A DNA stretch of 64,000 nucleotides from Sphingomonas aurea (GTDB lineage: Bacteria > Pseudomonadota > Alphaproteobacteria > Sphingomonadales > Sphingomonadaceae). The translations under genes and the position numbers were made by a program. Positions 1-8,922 of the stretch are shown here, in pieces (position 1 is the stretch's first letter; the number at the start of each line of letters is the position of its first letter). The stretch lies in NCBI RefSeq assembly GCF_030678875.1, contig NZ_JAUUDS010000002.1, positions 310,001-374,000 on the forward strand, read 5' to 3'. The notes under the pieces are model-generated. The model searched no databases. It was not told where the DNA came from and saw only the letters and a program-made list of their open reading frames with translations.

Positions 1-1480
1 GCTCGGCAAAGCCGTTAAGTCTCTCGATTTCTGCGTCACTGGCAGCGTAAAGCGCGGGCACAACGATGAGCTTGTAATCGTCGAGCTTGGCAGTGGAGTT
101 CGGAGATAGGATGTCGACCTCCACATTCATCCGGTACAATGCGTCGTAAAATGGACGTAGCACCTGATTATAGTCGACGCCGCCATTCGGCTTGAAAGAG
201 TCGAACGCACTAAGTGCGGTATTGCTGACATAAATGGCGACGCGATTGCGCTTCTTCATCCCGGCCAATTTCGACCCGATGCGCTTCAGATCGGCGCCGA
301 CCGTCGACGCCTCGGCATACACAGCGTTTGGTTTGTAATCCTGCGACAATAATCCGCGCCAGTAGGTCTCAATCGCGTTAGCGGTCGTTGCCCAGTGCCA
401 ATACGCGACCATCTGCGCGCCGGACGCCAAGTGACTGAAAGCCTGTAGCCGCAACTGCCCGGGATAGGGCGTCCAATCTGGAAAGCCCTGCGCTTCCGTT
501 TCCAGCACGAGGTAGTTCTGGCCATTGCGCATCGATCGCGTCACATCGCCACCGAATGCAATCTCGGCACCGGTCAGCTTATCCTGGCTGGGATGGTAGA
601 TGTCGATGCCAGCGATATCCAGCACCTGAGAAGCTTTCCAGTGGTCGACCTCCGGCTGTATGCCGAACGAATAGCCACGCCAGCCAAGATCGAAGTTCTG
701 CGTCAGAAACTGTCCGGGGCGCGCATGGGCACGGACGAGCTTTGCCTGCCAGGCAAGGAAATCGGTGACGAGACTACGCTGGAACGCGGCAAAGGCATTT
801 GACAGACTGGCGTTGATCGATCCGTTGACGGAAGGGAAGTCCTCCCACGTGTTGATCCGGTTGCTCCAATAATCCAGGCCGTACGCCTTGTTGAGCCCGT
901 CCAGGCTTGGCCACTTGGCCTTCATCGACGCCACGAACGCTGCCTGCACATTGGCACCGCTGGTGTTATAGGCCTTGGTCTCGTTATCGAGCTGGTAGCC
1001 GATGACCGCCGGATGATCCTTCACATGATCGATCAGCGCGACGATCACCCGCTCCGAAGCAGCGCGGTAATCTGGATCAGTGATGTCCATGTTCTGCCGC
1101 CGGCCGTAATCGGCACGTCCTTGCGGCGTGACGACCAGCACGTTCGGATGGGTACGCGCCAACCATGTCGGGACCGCATAGGTCGGTGTCCCGACGATGA
1201 CCTTTATGCCTTGGCGATGCATGGCCGCGAGCATCCGATCGATATGACTGAAGTCGAAGACGCCGGGCTGCCGCTCAAGTGTCCCCCATGTGGACTCCGC
1301 TATGCGGACGACCGTTATGCCGGCCGCCTTCATCATCCGAGCGTCTTCCTCGACCCGATCGACCGGAGTGTATTCGTCGTAGTAGGCTACACCATAGAGG
1401 ATCGTGTCTGGCAACTGCGCCACCGCCGGCGAGGACGCGATTGCGGCAGCGGCTAGACCAACCGCGATCAGAAGGCGCAT
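1..1480 (-). CDS. GH42-type beta-galactosidase, 3' end beyond the window
   Basis: The frame is open from an ATG at 1480 to the left edge, so about 493 residues are present and the C-terminus is missing. Residues 1-22 form a signal peptide ending Ala-Val-Ala-Gln, so the enzyme is exported. The mature protein has the GH42 TIM-barrel pattern: an early GVAYYDEYTP strand, an LDNE motif (Asn-Glu, expected acid/base Glu) and a later LVLETEAQG segment carrying the expected nucleophile Glu. The family hydrolyses terminal beta-galactosides, sometimes other beta-glycosides; the real substrate cannot be read. A trimerisation-like domain (VAIYVSNTALSAF) has started when the window ends. Nothing nearby is clearly co-transcribed with it. 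Substrate specificity is uncertain; the family call is firm. Confidence 0.85.
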   Translation of the reverse strand, partial: MRLLIAVGLAAAAIASSPAVAQLPDTILYGVAYYDEYTPVDRVEEDARMMKAAGITVVRIAESTWGTLERQPGVFDFSHIDRMLAAMHRQGIKVIVGTPTYAVPTWLARTHPNVLVVTPQGRADYGRRQNMDITDPDYRAASERVIVALIDHVKDHPAVIGYQLDNETKAYNTSGANVQAAFVASMKAKWPSLDGLNKAYGLDYWSNRINTWEDFPSVNGSINASLSNAFAAFQRSLVTDFLAWQAKLVRAHARPGQFLTQNFDLGWRGYSFGIQPEVDHWKASQVLDIAGIDIYHPSQDKLTGAEIAFGGDVTRSMRNGQNYLVLETEAQGFPDWTPYPGQLRLQAFSHLASGAQMVAYWHWATTANAIETYWRGLLSQDYKPNAVYAEASTVGADLKRIGSKLAGMKKRNRVAIYVSNTALSAFDSFKPNGGVDYNQVLRPFYDALYRMNVEVDILSPNSTAKLDDYKLIVVPALYAASDAEIERLNGFAE

Positions 1481-1841
1481 TATCCACTCTCCGTTTTGTC
1501 CGAGTATAAGCGTGGATCAGCTTGGAACAACTGTGCTCGTGGCCAACGATGACCGAGCGAGCCAGACACAAGCTCGCAGCGACCCAAGCCGGCTGTACGC
1601 ACAACCTACGTCAAGCATGATCGCCAATCCGTGAGCTACCACATCTCGTGCGACCCCCAATCAGACAGTCGTGGCCCAGCTTCGACTTCCCGCTTTCTGC
1701 CGTTCGTTCAGCCTCACCATAACACGCGCCCGAGGCGCAAGCAGCTGAGATGAGATCGACGGGCTGCAGGCGGCGGCGTACCACAGGCTAAACCCTGCCT
1801 TTGAAGAAGATGCCGGAGCCGCGTGGCTCATACTGCGTTGC
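1481..1841. other. Intergenic region, no gene
   Basis: This 361-bp gap separates the divergent GH42 and DHH genes and should hold both promoters. No convincing coding frame is seen. It contains one copy of the dispersed intergenic repeat (1652-1711). Confidence 0.5.
1652..1711 (+). repeat. Dispersed intergenic repeat, copy 1
   Basis: It starts with GACCCCCAATC and ends, about 50 bases later, with CTGCCGTTCGTTCAG. This matches the two-box pattern seen at 8711, 15467, 29240, 30074, 32244, 35180 and 39257. Confidence 0.5.
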
Positions 1842-2918
1842 ATGGCGATGATCGGCAGGCTTTCTCAAGAGGATGACGTTCGAGCCGCAGCGCGAAGCGC
1901 CATGGCCGACGCACTCGCCTCTTTCGGACAGCATGGCCCTGTTATCGTGCTTAGCCATTTCGATGCGGATGGGCTTGGCGCTGCCGCGATGCTCATACGC
2001 TCTCTTCGCCAAGCGGGCTGGGCCGCGGAACCGATGGTGATCGGTAAAACCGGATCGCCATGGGAAGCAGATACCCGCAACCGCCTTCGGGCGCTGGGGC
2101 CCACAGGCCTGATCGTGACGGACCTCGGCACCCGAGCGGAGCCTGTGCTTCCCGGCTGCCCTACCCTGGTGATCGACCATCACGTGCCAACGGGCGAGCC
2201 TGAAGAAGCCATAACGATCAGCGGCAACGGGCTCGATCCCGAGCCGACATCGGCGCTGCTGGCGTGGTGGGCGGCAGGGGCACTGGGCAACCAGTCGGAT
2301 CTCCTATGGCTGGCAGCCATCGGCCTGATCGGTGACATGGCGGAAGGTTCGGAGTTTCCGGAACTAGCCGAAGCACAAGTGCGCTGGGGCAAGACGGCGC
2401 TGCGAGATGCGACGTCGTTGATCAACGCGCCCCGCCGGACGGCGGCGGCCGACGCCGGCCCGGCGCTCCGCCTTCTGCTGAGCGCGGATGGTCCCAAACG
2501 GATCACCAAGGGTGACGACGCCGATGCCGAGGCGCTCCATGCCGCCAAGGCGGAGGTCCGCGCGGCGATGGACGAGGGCAAGCGCGTGCCCCCGCTCGTC
2601 GCAGGCGACGTTGCGCTGATCGCGCTCAACTCGCCATGTCAGATCCACCCGTTGATCGCGCAGCAGTGGCGCGGCCGGCTTAAGGACAAGATCGTGATCG
2701 CCGCCAACCGGGGCTACCGGGCTGGGTGGGTGCATTTCGCCGCACGCTCGGCAAGCGGTCGCGACCTCATAGCCTTTCTGGCCGAGCACCGACCGGCCAG
2801 CGCCGACGGGCGCTATGGCAATGGGCATGCTCAGGCCACCGGCGGCGCGCTGCCAATCGCCGTCTGGAACGAGTTTATAGCAGGCCTCGGCCTGCCCCAA
2901 GCACAGGTAGAAGCATGA
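1842..2918 (+). CDS. DHH family phosphoesterase (RecJ-like)
   Basis: This 358-residue protein carries the DHH metal-site motifs: SHFDADGLGAAA (about residues 37-48), IVTDLG and VIDHH. Near the C-terminus it has a DHHA1-like YGNGHAQATGG segment. Such proteins are Mn2+-dependent phosphoesterases, including the RecJ 5'-3' single-strand exonuclease and nano-RNases. It is shorter than full RecJ (about 570 residues) and lacks an obvious OB domain, so it is not the housekeeping recJ. Its stop overlaps the start of the UV-damage endonuclease by 4 bases (ATGA), which implies coupled translation and a shared role in DNA damage processing. That role is inference; the family is clear from the motifs. Confidence 0.85.
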   Translation: MAMIGRLSQEDDVRAAARSAMADALASFGQHGPVIVLSHFDADGLGAAAMLIRSLRQAGWAAEPMVIGKTGSPWEADTRNRLRALGPTGLIVTDLGTRAEPVLPGCPTLVIDHHVPTGEPEEAITISGNGLDPEPTSALLAWWAAGALGNQSDLLWLAAIGLIGDMAEGSEFPELAEAQVRWGKTALRDATSLINAPRRTAAADAGPALRLLLSADGPKRITKGDDADAEALHAAKAEVRAAMDEGKRVPPLVAGDVALIALNSPCQIHPLIAQQWRGRLKDKIVIAANRGYRAGWVHFAARSASGRDLIAFLAEHRPASADGRYGNGHAQATGGALPIAVWNEFIAGLGLPQAQVEA

Positions 2919-4090
2919 CCGGCACGAACCGTCCCCTGCGTCTCGGTTTCCCCGTCAAGGTAATGGGCAGGCCCGACCTCAAGAGCCAGGACACACGGCG
3001 GTGGCAGAAGGATCCGCATCTGAAATGCTCGCTGGAGCTGCTCGACAAGGTGCTCGACAAGGTGCTCGACTACCTCAAGTCCGAGAAGCTCGACATGTAC
3101 CGGCTGTCCTCGGACATCGCCCCCTATGCCACTCATCCCGACATGCCGCAGTTCCACTCGATGGTGGCGGATAGCGATGCGGAGCTTCGCGCCTTTGGAA
3201 CCAAGGCGAAGGAGTACGACATCCGACTGTCGTTCCACCCGTCGCAGTACGTCCTGCTCAACTCGCCCAATCCGGAGCTGACAAAGAAGAGTATCTGGGA
3301 TCTGTCGAGCCAGGCCGAGATGCTCGACAGGATGGGACTGGATGACGAAGCGGTGATGATCACCCACGTCGGGGGCGTGTACGACGATCACGAGGCAAGC
3401 CGCGCCCGCTGGATCGAGGGGTGGGAGCAATGCCCCGAGCACGTCCGGCGCCGGCTTGTCCTGGAGAATGACGATATCCGCTTCTCGGCTGCCGACGTGC
3501 TGTGGATTCACGAGCGCACCGGCGTTCGGCTGATCTTCGACTACCAGCACATGTGGTGCCTCAACCCTGAGCGGCTGGATATGCGCCAGACGCTGGAACG
3601 TTTTCTCGCCACCTGGCCTACTGGCGTGCGACCAAAGATCCATTTCTCCTCTCCACGTACGGAGCTGCGGGAGATTAAGCAGAAGATCACCTCCAAAGCG
3701 CGTGCCGCAGCAAAGGCGGGCAAGGCGAAGGCTAAGAACGGTGAATTGCTGAAGGCGCCGGTCAAGCCGACCGCCCGCGTGAAGACTGTGCTGCGTCCGC
3801 CCATCTGGACGGGACATGCCGACTTCACCAATCCTTTCGAATTCGCGACCTTCATGCGCATGGCCGAAGGGCTGGTGTTTGATGTGATGATGGAGGGCAA
3901 ATCCAAGGATCTCAGCCTGCTGCGCCTCCGCCCGGACCTGCTGCGCTTTGCGCCAGATGTTGCGGCCAGGTTCGGGATCACGGATCAGGATGCCGCGGCT
4001 CTCGCCGCCGACGAAGCTAGGCTGGAGCGCGGCGTCGATGCTGAGGCAGAGGCGGACGTCGATGAAGGAGAGCTGGCAGGGACGGCATAG
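2915..4090 (+). CDS. uvsE: UV DNA damage endonuclease
   Basis: UVDE-family TIM-barrel endonuclease of 391 residues, which nicks DNA 5' of UV photoproducts and other lesions. Family landmarks are LGFPVKVMG near the N-terminus, LSFHPSQYVLLNSP, ITHVGGVYDDHEAS, LVLENDDIRFSAADVL and FDYQHMWCLNP; they carry the His/Glu/Asp ligands of the metal site. I chose the ATG at 2915 because it overlaps the upstream stop and matches the usual family N-terminus; the open frame extends further upstream. Oddities are a 12-bp tandem duplication giving LDKVLDKVLDY, and a Lys/Ala-rich insertion (about residues 250-290) before WTGHADF. It is coupled to the preceding DHH gene. Family confidence is high. Confidence 0.9.
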   Translation: MTGTNRPLRLGFPVKVMGRPDLKSQDTRRWQKDPHLKCSLELLDKVLDKVLDYLKSEKLDMYRLSSDIAPYATHPDMPQFHSMVADSDAELRAFGTKAKEYDIRLSFHPSQYVLLNSPNPELTKKSIWDLSSQAEMLDRMGLDDEAVMITHVGGVYDDHEASRARWIEGWEQCPEHVRRRLVLENDDIRFSAADVLWIHERTGVRLIFDYQHMWCLNPERLDMRQTLERFLATWPTGVRPKIHFSSPRTELREIKQKITSKARAAAKAGKAKAKNGELLKAPVKPTARVKTVLRPPIWTGHADFTNPFEFATFMRMAEGLVFDVMMEGKSKDLSLLRLRPDLLRFAPDVAARFGITDQDAAALAADEARLERGVDAEAEADVDEGELAGTA

Positions 4091-4103
4091 CTGGCGGGAG
4101 AGG

Positions 4104-4121
4104 CACGCTTCGCCAAGCGTG
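4104..4121. other. Short perfect hairpin after uvsE
   Basis: CACGCTT and AAGCGTG pair perfectly around a 4-base loop, 14 bases after the uvsE stop. There is no T-run, so this is at best a weak terminator or an RNA-stabilising stem. Confidence 0.3.
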
Positions 4122-4182
4122 GGAGGATGGGAGGAACGCCATACTGCTTCTCCGAAGGATGAGCATTGGTTAGCTTCAGGCA

Positions 4183-4758
4183 ATGACGATCATTCAAGCC
4201 AATGCCCTTGCGTTCGAGGCCCCTGAGGATCTCGCGGGTTGGCTCGCTGAGCACCACGCGATGAGCGACGAACTTTGGGTGCGCATCTACAAGGCCGCTT
4301 CGGGACAGCGATCGGTCACATGGACCGAGTGCGTCGTGGAGGCGATCCGCTTCGGCTGGATCGACGGCTTGAAGCGGCCAGGTGACGAGCGCTCCTACCT
4401 TCAGCGCCTGACGCCGCGCCGGTCAGGATCGAGCTGGTCCGCTAAAAACCGTGATCACGCAGACCGGCTGATAGCTGAAGGGCGCATGACTGCGGCTGGG
4501 CTCGCCCATGTCGAGGCCGCGCGCGCAGATGGGCGCTGGAACTTCGCCTACGAGGGCTCGGCCGCCATGGTCATCCCATCAGACTTCTTAGAAGCCCTGT
4601 CAGCTCTGCCCGAGGCTGAAGCGTTCTTCCGGACGCTCGACCGCAAGAACCTATATTCCATCTACTACCGGCTCCAGACGGCCAAGCGGCCGGAAATGCG
4701 AGCGCGCAGGATGCAGCTAATACTCGAACAGCTCGCTCGAGGTGAGCGCTTCCACTGA
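4183..4758 (+). CDS. YdeI/OmpD-associated family protein
   Basis: This 191-residue soluble protein has the YdeI/OmpD-associated layout: an N-terminal half with ELWVRIYKAASGQRSVTW, the FGWIDGLKR block, the RLTPRRSGSSWSAKNRD block, and a helical C-terminal part (FFRTLDRKNLYSIYYRL). Members are cytoplasmic and often annotated as bacteriocin-protection proteins; the biochemical activity is not established. It stands alone, 92 bases after uvsE on the same strand, and could be read from the same transcript. No unusual features. The family assignment is good, the function unknown. Confidence 0.8.
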   Translation: MTIIQANALAFEAPEDLAGWLAEHHAMSDELWVRIYKAASGQRSVTWTECVVEAIRFGWIDGLKRPGDERSYLQRLTPRRSGSSWSAKNRDHADRLIAEGRMTAAGLAHVEAARADGRWNFAYEGSAAMVIPSDFLEALSALPEAEAFFRTLDRKNLYSIYYRLQTAKRPEMRARRMQLILEQLARGERFH

Positions 4759-4960
4759 GACCCACAAGTCGACATCCGAGCGCCCTTCCCCGCCTCTCAC
4801 TTCCGGACCTTCGTTAATCTGGTTGAACGGCAGTTCCTCGCCGAGTGGGTCAGCCGGTTACCCTTTTCGGATGAGCCTGTAGCAATCACCGCCGGTAGAC
4901 GTCGGGAACAGCAGGCTGCATTCCTCTGCATAAAGTCGCAACGAAAGAGGATGAGGCCGA

Positions 4961-6349
4961 GTGCAGATTACCAGGCGAACCGTCATCGGCGCGGCAACTG
5001 CGCTGACCGGTACAGCGATATCGGATTCATCCTACGCGCGAGACGACGCGCGGTGGCGTGCGCTAGCAGGGGATGTGAAAGCGCAGATGGCATGGTCCTG
5101 GGATTGTTACCGTGATCGTGCCTGGGGCAAGGACGAGATCAAGCCGGTGAGCGGCACCTTCTCGAGCTTTCCGCTCAAGACGCATCATCTGGGGCTCAGC
5201 CTAATCGAGGCGCTCGACACGCTGTGGGTGATGGGTCTCGACTCCCGGTTCGAGGACGGCGTCGCGTGGGTCAAAACCCACTTCGACGCAAACGTCGATG
5301 GCGAGGTCTCGGTGTTTGAGACATCGATCCGTCTCGTCGGCGGGCTGCTCTCCGCCCACCTCGCGTGCGGCGACGCGGTGTTGCTCGCCAAGGCGCGCGA
5401 TCTGGCGGACCGGCTGCTGCCGGCCTTCGCGACGCCGACCGGCATGCCCTACCGCTTCATCAACCTCAGAACCGGCGTGCCGCGCGAGGCGGTCACCAGT
5501 CCTGCCGATATTGCCACCTATCTGCCCGAATGGGGCACGCTCAGCCGCCTGACCGGTGATCCTCGTTATGCGGCAGCCGCACGCAAGGCGATGATCGCGG
5601 TCTTCGAGCGGCGCTCGCCCCTCGATCTGGTGGCGACCAAGATCGACGTGCTGAGCGGCGCTTGGCGCTCCCGCACCGCGACGATCGGCTCCTATTGCGA
5701 CAGCTTCTTCGAGTATTTGTGGGATAGCTGGCAGCTGTTCGGCGATGCCGAATGGAAGCGCATGTACGATGTATGCACTGCCGCCATCCTTAAGCATCAG
5801 CAGGTCTGGAAGGACCATCAGCTGTGGTTCGCCGACGTCGATTTCGAGAGCGGCGCCGTGGTCTCGACCGAGCAGGACGAGCTCGCCTCCTTCTATGGTG
5901 GCCTGCTTGGCCAGGGTGGCGCGCTCAAACAGGGTGCCGCCTACACCGAGAGCTGGGCCAAGGTGCAGGCGCGCTATGGTGTCCTGCCGGAAGGTTATGA
6001 CTATGCGACATCACGACCGACCCAGGTCACCAACGCACTGCGCCCCGAACTCGCCGACGCGGCCTTCACACTCTGGCTGATCGATCGAAACCCACGCTGG
6101 CGCGAGATTGGTCGCCTCCACTATGAGGCGATGAAGCGGTGGAACAAGGCTCCCTATGGCTACACGGACCTAGCCGACGTGACAGTCACGCCAAAGCGTC
6201 AGGCCGATCACTGCCCCGGTTACTGGTGGTCCGAGCAGATGAAATACTACTACCTGCTGTTCGCAGATACGCCGCGCTTTGACTATTGCGACAACTACCT
6301 GTCGACCGAAGGCAACATTCTCAAAGGCCTGCGTCACAACCAAGCGTAG
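4961..6349 (+). CDS. GH47 family alpha-1,2-mannosidase
   Basis: The 462-residue protein starts at a GTG (4961) with AAAGAGG ten bases upstream. The N-terminus carries a twin-arginine-like export signal (TRRTVIGAATALTG), so it is probably folded before export. GH47 landmarks follow in order: HHLGLSLIEALDTLWVMGL, SVFETSIRLVGGLLSAHL, EWGTLSRLTGD, DSFFEYLWDSW, LRPELADAAFTLW and a C-terminal YWWSEQMKYYYLLF block. GH47 enzymes are inverting, Ca2+-dependent alpha-1,2-mannosidases, best known from the eukaryotic ER/Golgi; bacterial members are scattered. Together with the GH42 gene it suggests use of external glycans, although the two are not in one operon. Confidence 0.85.
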   Translation: MQITRRTVIGAATALTGTAISDSSYARDDARWRALAGDVKAQMAWSWDCYRDRAWGKDEIKPVSGTFSSFPLKTHHLGLSLIEALDTLWVMGLDSRFEDGVAWVKTHFDANVDGEVSVFETSIRLVGGLLSAHLACGDAVLLAKARDLADRLLPAFATPTGMPYRFINLRTGVPREAVTSPADIATYLPEWGTLSRLTGDPRYAAAARKAMIAVFERRSPLDLVATKIDVLSGAWRSRTATIGSYCDSFFEYLWDSWQLFGDAEWKRMYDVCTAAILKHQQVWKDHQLWFADVDFESGAVVSTEQDELASFYGGLLGQGGALKQGAAYTESWAKVQARYGVLPEGYDYATSRPTQVTNALRPELADAAFTLWLIDRNPRWREIGRLHYEAMKRWNKAPYGYTDLADVTVTPKRQADHCPGYWWSEQMKYYYLLFADTPRFDYCDNYLSTEGNILKGLRHNQA

Positions 6350-6457
6350 GATAGAAGCTACACCCACCCCGTCTCATCTGAGTAGCTCGTCCACCGAACG
6401 ATCACCTCGCCGGAAGATTCCCTTTTGCTCTGCCCACAACTGACTCATAGAATTGGC

Positions 6458-6901
6458 ATGCCGATCCGCCCCGAGAACCGCTGGCTCTACCCGATAGACT
6501 GGCAGCAGCTGTCGGCGACTGTGCGCTTCCGCCGCGCCGGCGCGCGCTGCGAACAATGCGGACGGCCGCATCTGCGCCGTGTCGCGCATCTCGGCGATGG
6601 GCGCTGGAGGGATGGCGAGGCGCGCTGCTGGCGGAGCGATCGCGGCCGGCGCAACGCGATCAGAACCGGGATCGCGCTCGGTGCGGTGCGGATGACCAAG
6701 GTGGTACTTGCCTGCGCGCATCTTGACCATGATCCGGGCAACAGCACGCCCGGCAATCTCAAGGCGTTATGCCAACGCTGCCAGACCCTCCACGCTGCCG
6801 CCGAGCACCGGTGGCAGCGCTGGTGGAACCGGTTCCGGCTGCGTGCCTGCCGCGACCTCTATGAGGATCCTCGTCTCACCCGGCAGCGGCTAAGCCGATA
6901 A
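6458..6901 (+). CDS. HNH-endonuclease-like small protein
   Basis: This 147-residue protein has the zinc-binding frame of HNH nucleases: a CEQCG knuckle at about residue 32 and, after a basic linker, LACAHLDHDPGNSTPGNLKALCQRC. The AHLDHDP and NLKALC segments are the beta-beta-alpha metal core. The usual final His of HNH (CHxxxD) is Gln here (CQTLHA), so catalysis may be altered. I chose the ATG at 6458; an in-frame TTG lies at 6425. No phage or restriction partner is adjacent. It could be a stand-alone nuclease or a domesticated DNA-binding protein. Confidence 0.65.
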   Translation: MPIRPENRWLYPIDWQQLSATVRFRRAGARCEQCGRPHLRRVAHLGDGRWRDGEARCWRSDRGRRNAIRTGIALGAVRMTKVVLACAHLDHDPGNSTPGNLKALCQRCQTLHAAAEHRWQRWWNRFRLRACRDLYEDPRLTRQRLSR

Positions 6902-7014
6902 GAACCATCTGCTAAAATCAGAAGCATGCCGACGACCCAACAATGGTCGCTTAGAGCCAATCTTCGGCTCCCAAGTTCCAGGCGTTGGTTCATGTGAGCT
7001 GCCCGTTGCCCCAA

Positions 7015-7395
7015 CTACGCCCGTCGTGAGCTTCGTCGAGGCACCAAGCGATCCAGCGCATCGGGGTTGTCTCGTCCCCAGCCGTAGAGCAGCTCGACCG
7101 GCTCTACGAAGCGCCGGCCTAGATCGGTTAGGCGGTACTCAACCATCGGCGGGATCGTGCTCTGAACATGGCGGCTCAGCAGCCCGCTCGCCTCCATATC
7201 ACGCACCGTCTGAGTCAGCATCTTCTTTGAAATGCCCGGCAGGCTGCGCTGAAGTACGCCGGTGCGCGCAACACCGTCATGACGGGCATGGAGCGTGTGC
7301 AGAACCATGCTGGTCCACTTGGTCGCGAATAGCTCCAGCACGCGGCGCGGGGCGCAATCCTCCCGCCATTCCTCATCCGGAGTTCCGGGCTGCAT
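7015..7395 (-). CDS. HxlR family transcriptional regulator
   Basis: This 126-residue winged-helix protein has the HxlR signature: a Cys near the N-terminus (EDCAPRRVLEL), KWTSMVLHTL, the recognition helix ISKKMLTQTVRDMEASGL, and the wing VEYRLTDLGRR. HxlR regulators often sense electrophiles or oxidants through such a Cys. It is divergent from the reductase gene at 7487 with 91 bases between them, the classical layout for a regulator controlling its neighbour. Repression of the reductase by this protein is inference. Confidence 0.88.
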   Translation of the reverse strand: MQPGTPDEEWREDCAPRRVLELFATKWTSMVLHTLHARHDGVARTGVLQRSLPGISKKMLTQTVRDMEASGLLSRHVQSTIPPMVEYRLTDLGRRFVEPVELLYGWGRDNPDALDRLVPRRSSRRA

Positions 7396-7486
7396 GTGGT
7401 TACCTTTTAGTGCCTGGGGGCCTGATTGGTGCCGTCTAGAAGCGCCGGCCGTCCATGCCTAGCTCTGACGCAGAGAAGGAGCATCC
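7396..7486. promoter_or_regulatory. Divergent promoter region HxlR / PRISE reductase
   Basis: This 91-bp region between divergent starts must hold both promoters. A GGTTACCTTTTAGTGCC stretch immediately next to the hxlR-type start resembles the GTAAC/TACTTTTAGTA half-sites of this regulator family. An AAGGAG ribosome site precedes the start at 7487. Confidence 0.4.
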
Positions 7487-8548
7487 ATGACGAAGACGGC
7501 ATTGGTGGTGGGCGCGAGCGGGATCGTCGGCAGCGCGACGGCGGCGCTGCTGGTGGAGCAAGGCTGGACGGTACACGGCCTCGCCCGGCGCCCCACTACG
7601 CAGACGGGTGTGCAGCCGATCGCGGCCGACCTGCAGGATGCGGCGGGGACCGCGACGGCGTTGGGTGATCTAAATCCGAACGCGGTATTTATCACCACTT
7701 GGTTGCGCCAGGACAGCGAGGCGGAGAATATCCGCGTCAACTCGGCCATGGTGCGCAACCTGCTCGAGGGGCTGCGCGGGACCACCGGTCCGCGCCACGT
7801 CGCGCTGGTCACCGGACTCAAACATTATCTCGGACCATTCGAGGCCTATGGAAAGGGAAGGCTGCCGCAGACTCCGTTCCGGGAGGAGCAAGGGCGGCTC
7901 GACGTCGACAACTTCTACTATGCGCAAGAAGATGAAGTGTTCGCCGCGGCAGAGCGCGACGGCTTCACCTGGAGTGTGCATCGCCCCCACACCGTGATCG
8001 GGCTCGCGGTCGGCAACGCGATGAACATGGGCACTACGCTTGCCGTTTATGCGACCCTGTGCCGTGAGACGGGACGACCGTTCACCTTTCCCGGTTCCGC
8101 CGCGCAATGGTCGGGGCTGACCGACATGACCGATGCTGCGCAGCTTGCCCGCCACCTTCTCTGGGCGACGGAGACCGAGCCGGCGCACAACCAAGCGTTC
8201 AACATCGTGAACGGCGATGTCTTCCGCTGGCAGTGGATGTGGAGCCGCATCGCCGACTGGTTCGGTGTGGAGGCGGCACCGTTCGACGGCACCGTGCGGC
8301 CGCTCGAGGAGCAGATGACAGACGATGCCGGACTGTGGCGTGAGATCGCGGAACGCGAGAGGCTGGTCGAACACGACCTCGACCGCTTGGCCTCCCCCTG
8401 GCATACCGACGCGGACCTCGGCCGTCCCTTTGAGGTGGTCACGGACATGAGCAAGAGCCGTCGCCTGGGCTTCACCCGTTACCAGCCCACCGACGATGCG
8501 TTCTACGCTCTCTTCGAACGACTCCGCGCCGACCGCTTGATCCCGTGA
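7487..8548 (+). CDS. SDR family reductase, PRISE (progesterone 5-beta-reductase-like) type
   Basis: This 353-residue atypical short-chain dehydrogenase starts with a Rossmann GASGIVGSATA motif. It carries the NFYYAQEDEVF segment that replaces the ordinary YxxxK in PRISE enzymes, then SVHRPHTVIG. PRISE proteins reduce activated C=C bonds of enones with NADPH. It is preceded by AAGGAG and is divergent from an HxlR regulator that may sense its electrophilic substrates. The true substrate is unknown. Confidence 0.8.
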   Translation: MTKTALVVGASGIVGSATAALLVEQGWTVHGLARRPTTQTGVQPIAADLQDAAGTATALGDLNPNAVFITTWLRQDSEAENIRVNSAMVRNLLEGLRGTTGPRHVALVTGLKHYLGPFEAYGKGRLPQTPFREEQGRLDVDNFYYAQEDEVFAAAERDGFTWSVHRPHTVIGLAVGNAMNMGTTLAVYATLCRETGRPFTFPGSAAQWSGLTDMTDAAQLARHLLWATETEPAHNQAFNIVNGDVFRWQWMWSRIADWFGVEAAPFDGTVRPLEEQMTDDAGLWREIAERERLVEHDLDRLASPWHTDADLGRPFEVVTDMSKSRRLGFTRYQPTDDAFYALFERLRADRLIP

Positions 8549-8922
8549 GAACGTCGATGACGGACGTCAAAGGCACCGACAGTCTGCATTGCCTTTCCTG
8601 GGCGCCACTGGGTGAAAGCGAGACGTCCGCTTAGCCAGTCGCGACCATCATCAACCTGCGAAGTTCGTGCTTTCGAGTATCGCTCCTTGAGCACAAACAG
8701 CGCCCACAGCGACCCATACCCAGACGTTCGCAGCTGCTCACCGCTCCCCCCACTCCGTTCACTCGTTCATCCTGATGTAGGTGCCAAGAATGCATCTGGG
8801 CCAGCGCTGCCTTCAGGCTCACGTTCTTCCACGGTTCGACGATCTGCCCGCTCCTTCAAAGGTCGTGCGGAAACATGGCCACGCCACAGGGTTCTACGCG
8901 TTCTATCTCGAGGAGGTCCGTC
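8549..8922. other. Intergenic region, no gene
   Basis: This 374-bp gap lies between the PRISE reductase and the AKR operon. It holds one dispersed repeat copy (8711-8771) and presumably the promoter of the AKR-AKR-SDR operon. No coding frame is convincing. Confidence 0.5.
8711..8771 (+). repeat. Dispersed intergenic repeat, copy 2
   Basis: It starts GACCCATACCCAGACG and ends CCGTTCACTCGTTCATC, matching the two boxes and spacing of the repeat family described at 15467. Confidence 0.5.

Noticed and set aside
2831..4183. Long minus-strand frame opposite uvsE
   Set aside because: It mirrors a clear UVDE gene, has no family motif, and arises from high-GC codon structure. The same applies to long antisense frames at 19764-21077, 30254-31387, 41113-42198, 59874-60905 and 61572-62768.
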